Positions 24,238 to 31,789 of a stretch of 37,228 nt of DNA are shown here, piece after piece (within the stretch, counting starts at the first letter, position 1; every line of letters starts with the position of its first letter). A program made the position numbers and the translations under genes. Source of the DNA: DATLYH01 sp035575035 (GTDB taxonomy: Bacteria; Planctomycetota; Planctomycetia; Gemmatales; Gemmataceae); contig DATLYH010000249.1 of the NCBI GenBank assembly GCA_035575035.1, forward strand, positions 1 to 37,228, written 5' to 3'. Under the pieces are notes generated by a model. It did no database searches. It was not told the DNA's origin and saw only the letters and a list, made by a program, of their open reading frames with translations.

Positions 24238-24858
24238 ATGCGTTGCCTCGTTATGCTGGCCTTGGTCTGCGCCCTGGCGGTGGGGACCGCGGCCCGGAGT
24301 GCCGATGACAAGGGCGATTCCTTCATCGGCAAGGACCTGGAGGGATGGGAGGGCCTCAAGCAGTATTGGACCTACAAGGACGGGGCCCTGATTGGCGCGA
24401 CGCCGGAAGGACTCAAGTTCAACACCTTCCTGTGCAGCAAGCGCAAGTATCGCGACTTCGAATTGAAGTTCCAGGTGCGGCTCAAGGGCGGCCAAGGGAA
24501 CAGCGGCGTGCAGATCCGCAGCGAGGTTTTCGACCGGGACAAGTTCGCCGTCCGGGGGCCGCAGTGCGACATTGGCGCCCAGTACTGGGGGAGCCTATAC
24601 GGCGAGCACTTCGGCGGCATGATGCAGGCGGCCGATCCCAAGGTAGTGGCCAAGGTCCTGAAAAAGGACGACTTCAACGACTATCACATCCGCTGTGTCG
24701 GCAAGCACGTGACCATCAAGTTGAACGGCGAAACCACCGTGGACGCCGACTTCCCCAAGATGCCCGACGAGGGAATCATCGCTTTCCAGCTGCACGCCGG
24801 CCCGCCGATGGAGGTGACCTTCCGAAACCTCCAGTTCAAGGAGCTGAGCGCCAAGTGA
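24238..24858 (+). CDS. Secreted DUF1080 protein (3-keto-disaccharide hydrolase family)
   Basis: 206-residue protein with a clear signal peptide (MRCLVMLALVCALAVGTAA, then RSADD), so it is exported. The rest is one DUF1080 domain, a concanavalin-like beta-sandwich: DLEGWEGLKQYWTYKDGALI, FELKFQVRLKGGQGNSGVQI, GPQCDIGAQYWGSLYGE, NDYHIRCVGKHVTIKLNG and a closing IAFQLHAGPPMEVTFRNLQF. Members are numerous in planctomycetes and Bacteroidetes, and some act on 3-keto-glycosides. An AGGAGG site at 24226-24231 fixes ATG 24238. It is flanked on both sides by copies of the same short palindromic repeat. Confidence 0.9.
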   Translation: MRCLVMLALVCALAVGTAARSADDKGDSFIGKDLEGWEGLKQYWTYKDGALIGATPEGLKFNTFLCSKRKYRDFELKFQVRLKGGQGNSGVQIRSEVFDRDKFAVRGPQCDIGAQYWGSLYGEHFGGMMQAADPKVVAKVLKKDDFNDYHIRCVGKHVTIKLNGETTVDADFPKMPDEGIIAFQLHAGPPMEVTFRNLQFKELSAK

Positions 24859-24886
24859 ACGACACGTCTTTGGTCAGCGTCCGGCG

Positions 24887-24915
24887 GTGACACCGACTGT
24901 CAGCCGGTGCCACTG
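24887..24915. repeat. Short palindromic repeat, copy 3
   Basis: Reads GTGACACCGACTGTCAGCCG then GTGCCACTG, in the same orientation as copy 2 and just after the DUF1080 stop. Confidence 0.75.
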
Positions 24916-24979
24916 CCGGACGCTGAAACGCCCCGGGCTCTGCAAGACAACCACGTCCCGCTGCTGAGCGTCCCTTCGG

Positions 24980-25008
24980 TTGCCTCTTTTTCCGGGTCCC
25001 TTTAGAAT
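24980..25008 (+). promoter_or_regulatory. Candidate sigma-70-type promoter
   Basis: TTGCCT (24980-24985) and TAGAAT (25003-25008) are separated by exactly 17 bases in a locally T-rich stretch. Transcription would start near 25015, about 50 bases before the ATG of the membrane-protein gene at 25067. Confidence 0.5.
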
Positions 25009-25066
25009 AGAGAAACCTTTCGGGGCAGGCACGGGCCCCGAAAACGCCCCCGGAGACCACCGCCTG

Positions 25067-25687
25067 ATGTCGAACCCAACGTCATCGACCCGCCCCGTTC
25101 CCCTGGCCGCGCAGCCTACCTCGCTCTGGGCGGGGTTCCTCAGCTATCTGGTGCCTGGCCTGGGGCAGATCTACCAGGGCCGCGTCGGCAAGGGACTGTT
25201 GTTTCTGGTTTGCATCTACGGACTGTTCTTCCTCGGCATGTACCTAGGCAGCGGCGAGGTAGAGGTCAACGACCGGGTCTACCGCATCACCAGCAATGTC
25301 TACCTTCCCGACACCGCGGCCAAGAACAACCCCTGGGGCCTCCCCTGGCGGCTGGCGGCCAACCTCTACAATCGGCCGCAGTTCCTCGGCCAGTTCTGGG
25401 TCGGGATCGTCGCCTGGCCGGCCATCATCCAGTACATCACGTACAACCCGGCCCAGGAGAGCGGCCCGATCTTCGGCACGTTCATGCGCGAGCCGCCCGA
25501 GACGACGATCAACCGCCTCCAGACGGCCGGCGATAAGCGCTGGGACCTGGGCTGGGTCTATACGGTCATCGCCGGGGTGCTCAACATCATGGTCATCTAC
25601 GACGCCTACGCTGGGCCAGCCTTCGGGCCGGCCGGGTCGGAGCGTTCGCGCGAGGGCGATGCCAAACATGCCAACCCTTCTGCCTGA
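25067..25687 (+). CDS. Planctomycete membrane protein, DUF6677-like
   Basis: 206-residue protein with a helical N-terminal part reading LWAGFLSYLVPGLGQIYQGRVGKG, a P-G-x-G-Q-x-Y-x-G-x-x-x-K-G motif seen in TM2-like membrane proteins. Further hydrophobic stretches lie at about 45-60, 110-125 and 165-182; between them is a soluble loop with VYRITSNVYLPDTAAKNNPWG. I believe it matches the uncharacterised planctomycete family DUF6677; function is unknown. ATG 25067 was chosen because the extension to 24980 would run through the promoter-like stretch. The next small gene overlaps its end by 29 bases, so the two are translationally linked. Confidence 0.72.
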   Translation: MSNPTSSTRPVPLAAQPTSLWAGFLSYLVPGLGQIYQGRVGKGLLFLVCIYGLFFLGMYLGSGEVEVNDRVYRITSNVYLPDTAAKNNPWGLPWRLAANLYNRPQFLGQFWVGIVAWPAIIQYITYNPAQESGPIFGTFMREPPETTINRLQTAGDKRWDLGWVYTVIAGVLNIMVIYDAYAGPAFGPAGSERSREGDAKHANPSA

Positions 25688-25886
25688 GCACGTGGGGCCG
25701 CTGTTGGCGTCCAGCATCTACTGGCACCTCCCCGTCCTGATCGTGGTCATCAGCTTGGTCTACAGCGCCACGCGCTATGATGAATGGGACTCGATCCTGC
25801 GCGAAGCCTTCCGCTGGGGGCTGCGGCTGACGGTCTTTTTGGCCGTCATTGTGATTGTCCTGTACGCGCTGGCGAGCTGGATCTGA
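25659..25886 (+). CDS. Small two-helix membrane protein
   Basis: 75-residue protein beginning MPNMPTLLPEHVGP, with two hydrophobic helices (about 20-42 and 54-74) separated by YSATRYDEWDSILREAFRWG. It starts inside the end of the preceding membrane-protein gene (29-base overlap), typical of translational coupling, and probably works with it. ATG 25659 has GAGGG just upstream; ATG 25668 is an alternative. The family is not recognised. The regulator gene follows 13 bases later. Confidence 0.68.
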   Translation: MPNMPTLLPEHVGPLLASSIYWHLPVLIVVISLVYSATRYDEWDSILREAFRWGLRLTVFLAVIVIVLYALASWI

Positions 25887-25899
25887 CGGGTAACGGGCC

Positions 25900-27501
25900 A
25901 TGAGCGACGAAGGTCGCACGCCTGAGCTTCCGGTCCCGCCGTCCGCCGGAGACAACCCTTCCCCCGGCTCCTCTGAGTTTCGCTGGCAATCATTCTTCCA
26001 GCGCAGCCGCGACCCGCTCTTTCTGCTCGACCGCCGCCGGCGGCTCCTCTTTGTCAACCGGGCGTGGGAAGACCTGACCGGGGTGCCGGCCGACCAGGCA
26101 CGCGGGCTGACGTGTACCCGCCGGGCGCCGACGATGCCCGGCCCCTGGGACGCCGTAACGCGGGCGCTAGCGCCGCCGGCCGAGGTGTTCGAAGGCAAAC
26201 CGGCCCGTGCTCGCCGGCTGATCGCTGGTCCGGGGAGCGGGCGTCCCGCCCGCCGAACGACGATGGCGCAAGAGACGGCCGGGATGGCCGCGCCTCCAGG
26301 GGAGCGCCCCTGGGAGCCTGGTTGTCGCTCCTGGGATATTGATTTCTTTCCTCTCGTCGATGAGCACGGTCTGCTCGGCATCCTGGGACGAGTCAGCCCG
26401 GTGGAGCCGGCCCCGGTTTGGGGCGACCTCTCTTTGACCGCCGCGCTTCTCGCCCTGCACCAGCAGGCCCAGAAGGAAAAGGCAAAGGCAGGGTCTGATG
26501 AACAGCTCTGGGAACCCGACGTGCTCGTGGCTTTGCGGCAGCGCATGGCCCAGCGGCACCGCCTTGACCAACTGGGCAGCGACCTGCCTGCCCTGCGCCA
26601 GATCGCCGACCAGGTGCGCCTGGTCAGCCAGGTCCTGGTGCCCGTGCTGATCGTGGGCGAGCCAGGCACGGGGAAGGAGTGGCTGGCACGTACCATCCAT
26701 CACCACGGCGTTGCCGCGGAACGCCCCTTCGCCGTGCTCGACTGCGCCCACCTGCCCCCGGAGGCACTGGCCGCCGTCCTCTTCGGCGAGGGACGGGCAC
26801 CGCAACCGCACTTCGGCACGCTTTACCTTCGAGAGCCCGCCTTCCTGCCGCGCGATTTGCAGGCCCGGTTGTGCGACCGCCTGACCACGGGCGAAGGACA
26901 GGCCCAGGCTGGGCCGCGGCTGATTGCCGGCTCCAGCGCGGACCTGGCGGAGCATGTGCGGGCGGGCCGGCTCGTGGAGGAATTAAGCTGCATGCTCTCC
27001 ACTGTGGTGCTGCGGTTGCCCCCTCTGCGGGAGCGCAGGGCTGACCTGCCCTGGCTGGTAGAGCGGATGCTGGAACGTGCCGCGGCAGAAGGACGCCGGA
27101 TCACGGTGCTGGCGCCCGAAGCGTGGGAGTTGGTGCGGGCCTATTCCTGGCCGGGCAACCTGCGTGAGTTGTACGAGGTCCTGGCCGGGGCCTGCGCCCG
27201 CGCGACCGGAGAGCGGATCGAGGCGGCGGACTTGCCGTTCTACCTGCGGCGCGCAATCCACCTGGAGCAGACGCCCGGTCCCGAACCGGCCGGCGCCCTC
27301 CCGCTCGACCGGCTGCTGGCTGAGGCGGAACGCCGACTAATCCAGCTGGCGCTGGAACGGACCGGCGGCCATAAGGCGCGAGCCGCCGACCTTCTGGCGA
27401 TCCCGCGGCCGCGCCTCTTCCGCCGGATGAAGGCCCTGGGATTGGCCGCGGGCGATGAGTCGGCGGACGAAACCGAGGTGCAGATCGAGCCGGAGGAGTG
27501 A
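25900..27501 (+). CDS. PAS/AAA+/Fis regulator lacking the sigma-54 interaction loop
   Basis: 533-residue NtrC-like protein. A PAS-like domain (about 30-165, with LFLLDRRRRLLFVNRAWEDLTG) is split by a repeat-derived stretch (about 105-145). The AAA+ domain has Walker A GEPGTGKE (253-260), a changed Walker B (FGTLYLREP, 305-313, with Arg where Asp normally lies), LRLPPLRERRADLPWL (371-386) and WPGNLREL (417-424). The GAFTGA loop that contacts sigma-54 is missing: LFGEGRAPQPHFGTLYL runs straight across. A Fis-type helix-turn-helix ends the protein (RRLIQLALERTGGHKARAAD onward, 478-514). It probably binds DNA but is unlikely to activate sigma-54 promoters in the usual way. A receiver-like gene follows after six bases. 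No ribosome-binding site is evident. Confidence 0.82.
   Translation: MSDEGRTPELPVPPSAGDNPSPGSSEFRWQSFFQRSRDPLFLLDRRRRLLFVNRAWEDLTGVPADQARGLTCTRRAPTMPGPWDAVTRALAPPAEVFEGKPARARRLIAGPGSGRPARRTTMAQETAGMAAPPGERPWEPGCRSWDIDFFPLVDEHGLLGILGRVSPVEPAPVWGDLSLTAALLALHQQAQKEKAKAGSDEQLWEPDVLVALRQRMAQRHRLDQLGSDLPALRQIADQVRLVSQVLVPVLIVGEPGTGKEWLARTIHHHGVAAERPFAVLDCAHLPPEALAAVLFGEGRAPQPHFGTLYLREPAFLPRDLQARLCDRLTTGEGQAQAGPRLIAGSSADLAEHVRAGRLVEELSCMLSTVVLRLPPLRERRADLPWLVERMLERAAAEGRRITVLAPEAWELVRAYSWPGNLRELYEVLAGACARATGERIEAADLPFYLRRAIHLEQTPGPEPAGALPLDRLLAEAERRLIQLALERTGGHKARAADLLAIPRPRLFRRMKALGLAAGDESADETEVQIEPEE
26237..26313. repeat. Two adjacent hairpins inside the PAS-coding region
   Basis: GCGGGCG TCC CGCCCGC (26237-26253) and CCAGGGG AGCG CCCCTGG (26296-26313, bracketing a 4-base loop) are perfect short palindromes 42 bases apart. 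The coded residues (GPGSGRPARR ... APPGERPWEP) do not look like PAS sequence, so an in-frame repeat insertion is likely. Confidence 0.6.
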
Positions 27502-27507
27502 GGAGCC

Positions 27508-27915
27508 ATGCGCCACCCGCGGCTGCTGGTTTGCCGGGACGAGGTCGGGATCGGCGAACGGCTGCGCGACCTGGCCCGGCAGCGCAAGTGGTTCTTCCGC
27601 TCCCGGCGACGTCCGGCCGCCTGCCTGCGTCTGCTGCGCCGCGGCTGCCCGACCGTCCTGGTCCTGGGTGTCGGCGGGCGGTTGATCGGCCGGGCATTGG
27701 AGGATGAGTTCCGGCTGTTGGAGCGGGTGGCTTGGCTATTACCCGACACGATGATGATCGTGGTCCTCGGCCGCGAGGATCCCGCGCTGGCCGCGCTGGC
27801 CTGGGACCTAGGGGCCCGTTATGTCCTGACCACGGCCCAGGCACGCGACTGGCTGCCGGACATCGTGGTTGGACTGATGAAAGCGGCGATGTCGTGCTCC
27901 ATGAGCGGGGATTAG
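27508..27915 (+). CDS. Degenerate receiver-like protein
   Basis: 135-residue protein with the alternating strand/helix order of a response-regulator receiver: LLVCRDEVGIGERLRDLA, TVLVLGVGG, MMIVVLGREDPALAALAWDL, GARYVLTTAQARDWLPDIVVG. The phospho-accepting Asp expected at the end of strand 3 is not present (VLVLGVGG), so if it is a receiver it is a pseudo-receiver. Ribosome-binding-like GAGGAG overlaps the stop of the AAA+ regulator gene, six bases before. The tight pairing suggests that it modulates that regulator, but this is inference. I am not sure of the family. Confidence 0.62.
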   Translation: MRHPRLLVCRDEVGIGERLRDLARQRKWFFRSRRRPAACLRLLRRGCPTVLVLGVGGRLIGRALEDEFRLLERVAWLLPDTMMIVVLGREDPALAALAWDLGARYVLTTAQARDWLPDIVVGLMKAAMSCSMSGD

Positions 27916-27951
27916 CCCACCGCTGGACTGTTCCCTGAACGGCTCATCGCC

Positions 27952-28149
27952 ATGGCCGAACTTCCCATCCTGGACGAGGCACGCTGCACCGGCTGCGGCG
28001 ATTGTGTGCGTGTCTGCCCGACTGACTGCCTGGAGATGGCCGGCCCCTTGCCGTGGCTGGCGCGGCCGGGCGATTGTATCCGCTGCGCCCTCTGCGCTCA
28101 GGTCTGCCCGGCCGACGCCCTTCACCTGGAAGGGTCCGAGGCCGGTTAA
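27952..28149 (+). CDS. Small 2[4Fe-4S] ferredoxin
   Basis: 65-residue dicluster ferredoxin. Two complete motifs are present: CTGCGDCVRVCP (12-23) and CIRCALCAQVCP (42-53), each C-x2-C-x2-C-x3-C-P, with the usual swap of the fourth cysteine between clusters. It carries low-potential electrons in the cytoplasm. The linker between the clusters (TDCLEMAGPLPWLARPGD) resembles ferredoxins with a slightly longer insert. It is 36 bases after the receiver-like gene on the same strand and ends just before a strong hairpin at 28158-28192. Its partner enzyme is not obvious. Confidence 0.92.
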   Translation: MAELPILDEARCTGCGDCVRVCPTDCLEMAGPLPWLARPGDCIRCALCAQVCPADALHLEGSEAG

Positions 28150-28157
28150 ATGCAAAA

Positions 28158-28192
28158 GCCGCTTGCGGCGCGGCACTTAAGCCGCAAGCGGC
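28158..28192. terminator. Bidirectional hairpin between convergent genes
   Basis: A perfect 12-bp stem, GCCGCTTGCGGC (28158-28169) with GCCGCAAGCGGC (28181-28192), and an 11-base loop. It lies between the ferredoxin stop (28149, plus) and the TIGR03000 stop (28221, minus). AAAA precedes it on the plus strand, which makes a short T-run for minus-strand transcripts. Confidence 0.75.
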
Positions 28193-28220
28193 CCCTAAGA
28201 AACCTCAGCGCGAACCAGTC

Positions 28221-28826
28221 CTAACGGCGGGCGGTCGTCTCGGGCGTGGCCCGGACGGCCGCCAATTCCAGGTCGTGGAAGTTGGCCTGGACCTCGGCCC
28301 CCGCGCGGACCACCACCTGCTTGGTGTCGGTGTAGGTCTTGCCGTCGCGGACGATCTCCGCGCGGAGGATGTAGTAGTATCCTTGCCCCGGTTCCAGGGG
28401 CGGGGTGTTGAATACTCGCCGGGCCGAGGTGGTCTTCATCAGCTGGTCGTCGATGTAGAGTTTGGCGTCGGCGGGCAACTCGACGATCAGCCGGGCCTTG
28501 CTCGGCAGGGCGGTCTTTTCCTCCAGCTTCGGCTTGGGGGCCGGCTCAGGGGCCGGCGGGGCTCCCGCAGGCGGAGCAGCCGGTGCGTAGTACATCGGGG
28601 CATAAATGCCCCCGTAGCAGCCGTGGCAAGCCCAGCCGCCGTAACAACCGAAGCAGCCGTTGCACCACCAACCGCCATAGCAGCCGTGGCAAACCCAGCC
28701 ACCATAGCAGCCGTAACACCCGTGGCAGCCCCAGCCGCCATAGCACCCGTGACAGCCGTGTCGGAACCAGCAGTCCGGAGCACTGACGCCGGTCGTCAGG
28801 GCTGCCGCCAGAACCACGCTATACAT
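28221..28826 (-). CDS. Secreted TIGR03000 protein with Gly-Cys-Tyr-Trp repeats
   Basis: 201-residue protein with a short signal-like start (MYSVVLAAALTTGVSA). Residues about 23-75 are a striking low-complexity run of C-H-G-C-Y-G-G-W and C-x-G-C-Y/F-G units with about 14 Cys. A Pro/Ala spacer (80-100) follows, then a TIGR03000 domain (about 105-190): ARLIVELPADAKLYIDDQLM, RVFNTPPLEPGQGYYYILRA, VVVRAGAEVQANFHDLEL. TIGR03000 is a planctomycete-specific beta-rich domain of unknown role. The Cys/aromatic repeats could crosslink by disulfides or bind metal, fitting a cell-envelope structural protein; that is inference. GGAGGT at 28835-28840 fixes ATG 28826. Confidence 0.88.
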   Translation of the reverse strand: MYSVVLAAALTTGVSAPDCWFRHGCHGCYGGWGCHGCYGCYGGWVCHGCYGGWWCNGCFGCYGGWACHGCYGGIYAPMYYAPAAPPAGAPPAPEPAPKPKLEEKTALPSKARLIVELPADAKLYIDDQLMKTTSARRVFNTPPLEPGQGYYYILRAEIVRDGKTYTDTKQVVVRAGAEVQANFHDLELAAVRATPETTARR

Positions 28827-28933
28827 GCGCTGTTACCTCCACAAACGTTATCTGGGAAAGACCAGAGACGCTCCGCAGAGAAAACCTGGGCGCCACGATC
28901 GCAAATTTGGTCTGATTGGCCTAACTGGGGTGG

Positions 28934-28962
28934 ATGGTAAATTTGGATAAGATGTACGTCAA
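28934..28962 (-). promoter_or_regulatory. Candidate promoter for the TIGR03000 gene
   Basis: On the minus strand TTGACG (28962-28957), 17 bases, then TACCAT (28939-28934). It lies in an AT-rich stretch unlike the rest of the window. It would give a leader of about 100 bases. Confidence 0.45.
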
Positions 28963-29051
28963 CCCAGTTCAATCTGTTCTGATCGATCAGGCCCAACAGA
29001 GGCGCGGAATAATCGGCAGAGCCGGGATAACAAGAACTGCCCGATCGGTTT

Positions 29052-30176
29052 TCACTGCCAGCCGCGTCGTCGGAAGAGGAGCACAGCGGCCGTGATCCAT
29101 GCCAGGGCTAGCACCGCGGCGGTGGCTAGGTTCCCCCAATGGTACGCCCGAATGGTTCCCTCCATCGCGGCGTGAAGCATCCGCGGGCAATGGTATTCGA
29201 GGGCCAGATAGGAGACGGGCCAGAGGTTGTTCTGCTGGCAGACGAGCAACAGCAAACTGACGCCCAGCGTATAGCACAGAGCCCCCATGCTGGCGGAACG
29301 CTGGGTGCGGGCCAGGCTGGCGATGGTCAGCCCGATGCCCAGCGCGCCGAGCGCCGCCACGGCCAGGGCCAGCCAGAAGAACGGCCGGACCAGCGCCGCC
29401 GGACGGCAGATGCCGGCCAGCAGCGCGGCCAATCCGAGCCCGAGCAGGAGGTAGAACAGGAACTTGGCAGCCAGGATCTCTCCCGGCGAGGCGGGCGACA
29501 GCGCTTGGGCCAGCAAGATGCCGCGCTCGCGCTCCTCGCCGGTCAGCGACGGCAGCAAATAGACGCATCCGAAAAACAGCGCGAACAGTACCAGGGCGGT
29601 CGCCATCGCCGAGCGCGGCTCCAGGCCGCCGTCGAGCGGCGAGCGCTCTTCCTCCAGGTCCTCATCCGCCGATCCGCCGCGCATCTCGGGATCGATCCGT
29701 TCCGGTACGGCGGTCCGCTGAAGGTAGCGATATGACTCGCGCCAGAACCAGGCCTCGAACGGGGCCAGGGCGGCGCCGTCCTTGCCGGGGTGCCAGAACC
29801 ACACCTTGTAGCGCGGCCCGCCGGCGTCGGAGGCGCGGGGACGGATCTGGATGGCCCCGGTGCCCGGCGGGTAAACGAGGATGCCGTTCACCGTCGTGGC
29901 CGTCGCCGCCGGCCGGAACCGGACCCGCCCTTCGAGTTCGCGGGGGACGTTGTGGCGCAGGTGCTCGATCCACGGGTCGTCTTCCCAGTAATCGATGAAG
30001 CAATATTGCACCCCGCCGACCAGGCTGCCAGCCGGCGCGTCGTCCCGGCCGAAGAACGACAGCACCATGGCCGCCACGAGCAGCAGCGCCGCCAGCGCCA
30101 GGCCGCCGCGGTTGGCGAGGTGGCGAAGCAATTCCTTGTGCAGCAGCGTGCGGACGATGTGCCAGTTCCTAGGCAA
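29052..30176 (-). CDS. ABC-2 type transporter permease
   Basis: 374-residue membrane subunit of an ABC-2 exporter. One N-terminal helix (about 24-43) is followed by a large soluble loop (about 45-185, VQYCFIDYWEDDP and on), then five or six hydrophobic segments from about 190 to the end. The TGEERERGILLAQALSPASPGEILAAKF stretch before the core helices is typical of NatB/ABC-2 permeases. The start appears to be TTG at 30176, overlapping the ATPase stop by eight bases; no ATG or GTG lies nearby. The tight overlap makes the ATPase its partner. Substrate is unknown. Confidence 0.82.
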   Translation of the reverse strand: MPRNWHIVRTLLHKELLRHLANRGGLALAALLLVAAMVLSFFGRDDAPAGSLVGGVQYCFIDYWEDDPWIEHLRHNVPRELEGRVRFRPAATATTVNGILVYPPGTGAIQIRPRASDAGGPRYKVWFWHPGKDGAALAPFEAWFWRESYRYLQRTAVPERIDPEMRGGSADEDLEEERSPLDGGLEPRSAMATALVLFALFFGCVYLLPSLTGEERERGILLAQALSPASPGEILAAKFLFYLLLGLGLAALLAGICRPAALVRPFFWLALAVAALGALGIGLTIASLARTQRSASMGALCYTLGVSLLLLVCQQNNLWPVSYLALEYHCPRMLHAAMEGTIRAYHWGNLATAAVLALAWITAAVLLFRRRGWQ

Positions 30177-31023
30177 ATTCGGTCCCCGTCAGCTTGAGGA
30201 ACGTCTCGTGGAAGTCGAACTCCCGGCTGTGCAGGCTGGTTACTTCGCCGGCGGCAACGTGCCGGCCCAGCAAGGCGCGCTCGTCGGCGCGGTCCAGGTC
30301 GAAGGTGCGCCGGCTGCCGCTGCTGAGGACCACGTCCACCTTGCGCTCGGCGTGCCGCTGCCGCAGCGCCTGCGGTGTATCCAGCGCGGCCAGACGCCCG
30401 CGGCAGAGGATCGCCACCCGATCGCAGATCTCCTCCACCTCGTCCATGTTGTGCGTGGTCAGGAGGACCGTCACCCCCGAGGCGGCCAGGCTGCGCAAGG
30501 TGCGGCGGATGACCGCGGCCGAGTGAACGTCCAGGTTGGCGGTCGGCTCATCCAGGTAGAGCAGCCGCGGCCGGTGCAGCAGGGCGCGAGCCAGCAGCAA
30601 CTTCCGCCGCATCCCCAGTGAATAGGCCCGCACCGGCAGGTCGGCCGCCTCGTCCAGCTCGACCAGTTTCAGGCATTCGTCGATCCGCCTGTCCGGGGCG
30701 GCATAAAGGCCGGCGAAAAACCGGAGATTACGGCGGCCGGTGAACTCCTCGAAGTGGTTCTCCCGGTCGGGCACATAGCCGAACAGCGGCTTGACGGCGG
30801 CCCACTCGCGCACCACATCGTAGCCAGCCACCGTCACCCGGCCGCCGTTGGGCCGGCGCTGGCCGATCAGCACCCGGATGGTCGTGCTCTTGCCCGCCCC
30901 GTTGGGTCCGAGCAGCCCGAACAGCTCCCCCGAGCGCAGCTCCAGGTTGAGCCGGTCCACGGCCACGAACGCGCCGTAGCGGACAGTGAGGTTTTCGATG
31001 CGGATGATCGGCTCGGACTGCAT
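30169..31023 (-). CDS. ABC transporter ATP-binding protein
   Basis: 284-residue ATPase for an ABC-2 exporter. Motifs: Walker A GLLGPNGAGKSTT, Q-loop replaced by a FGYVPDRENHFEEFTG stretch (Asp where many have Gln), signature YSLGMRRKLLLARALL, Walker B LLYLDEPTANLD and H-loop LLTTHNMDEVEEI. The signature motif begins YSLGM instead of LSGGQ, as in many export ATPases of the CcmA/NatA type. The C-terminal ~60 residues (VDVVLSSGSRRTFDLDRADE) form the usual small exporter domain. ATG 31023 is preferred over 31080. The permease gene follows with an eight-base overlap. Confidence 0.92.
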   Translation of the reverse strand: MQSEPIIRIENLTVRYGAFVAVDRLNLELRSGELFGLLGPNGAGKSTTIRVLIGQRRPNGGRVTVAGYDVVREWAAVKPLFGYVPDRENHFEEFTGRRNLRFFAGLYAAPDRRIDECLKLVELDEAADLPVRAYSLGMRRKLLLARALLHRPRLLYLDEPTANLDVHSAAVIRRTLRSLAASGVTVLLTTHNMDEVEEICDRVAILCRGRLAALDTPQALRQRHAERKVDVVLSSGSRRTFDLDRADERALLGRHVAAGEVTSLHSREFDFHETFLKLTGTEFA

Positions 31024-31111
31024 TGCTTTCCCGCGCGGGTCTGCGGACCGGATCTGTGCCACCCTGCAAACATAGCACATGAGGTTCCGCGGGAACGCGG
31101 CTGGGGGAGCG

Positions 31112-31789
31112 TCAAGCGATCAGGACAACATGGACCTCACCCGGCCCATGCACTCCCGTGACCAGGCGCAGCTCGATGTCGCCGGTCTTACTTGGGCCGG
31201 TGATCAAGGTCAGGCAGGACGGGGGGCCGCTGTGCGGCTGCCAGTCGGGGCATTCAAAGAGGTCGAACAGGTCGGGGAGGATCTGGGCGCGCTCAGCGAC
31301 GGCGATATGGACCGGCGGCAGAAGGCTGAGGGAGCGCGGTTCTCCGGGCCGTGCCTGGAGCACGATCGAACCGGTCTCGGCGATCAGGTAATCGACGCCG
31401 GAGATGCCCACGTCGGCGGCAAAGAACGGATCGCGGCAGTTCTCTTCGGTAAGCTGGTCCACGACGACCGCCTCGATGCCGGCGGTGCGGAGGCGCTCGG
31501 GCAAGCCGAGCGCGTCCAGGAGGGGTCCCCGGCCGACCAGGACACTGCGGGCCGACTTGCTCTGGACCAGCTCCAGTACCCGGGCGGCGGCGCTTTCGCG
31601 GTCAGGGACCGGATGGGCCTGACCGCCGGCCGCGGTCAGCTCGGTGCAGAAGCGCTCGGTTGGGTCGGGGCCGGCCCCCTGGTAGCCGACGCCGCCGCGC
31701 GGCTCGATGGGTTTGCCCTCCCCCGGGCGGTTGCCGGCGCGGACGGCCTGCCGGACGCGCCGCAAAAAGGCGTCGCGCTCACTGCTCAT
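31112..31789 (-). CDS. LUD-domain protein (LutC/YkgG family)
   Basis: 225-residue protein of the LUD family. It opens SSERDAFLRRVRQAVRAG, a typical LutC start. The conserved core has SVLVGRGPLLDALGLPERLR, GISGVDYLIAETGSIVLQ and a final LTLITGPSKTGDIELRLVTGVHGPGEVHV. LutC works with LutA and LutB in oxidising L-lactate to pyruvate in Bacillus. Here neither lutA nor lutB is adjacent, so the assignment to lactate use is uncertain. ATG 31789 starts the family's normal sequence; the open frame to 31900 is unsupported. The ABC exporter genes lie 88 bases downstream. Confidence 0.88.
   Translation of the reverse strand: MSSERDAFLRRVRQAVRAGNRPGEGKPIEPRGGVGYQGAGPDPTERFCTELTAAGGQAHPVPDRESAAARVLELVQSKSARSVLVGRGPLLDALGLPERLRTAGIEAVVVDQLTEENCRDPFFAADVGISGVDYLIAETGSIVLQARPGEPRSLSLLPPVHIAVAERAQILPDLFDLFECPDWQPHSGPPSCLTLITGPSKTGDIELRLVTGVHGPGEVHVVLIA

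Noticed and set aside
23109..24359. 416-residue minus-strand open frame opposite the winged-helix gene
   Set aside because: The plus-strand frame has a ribosome-binding site, helix/strand patterning and codon use like its neighbours; the minus-strand product has no motif.
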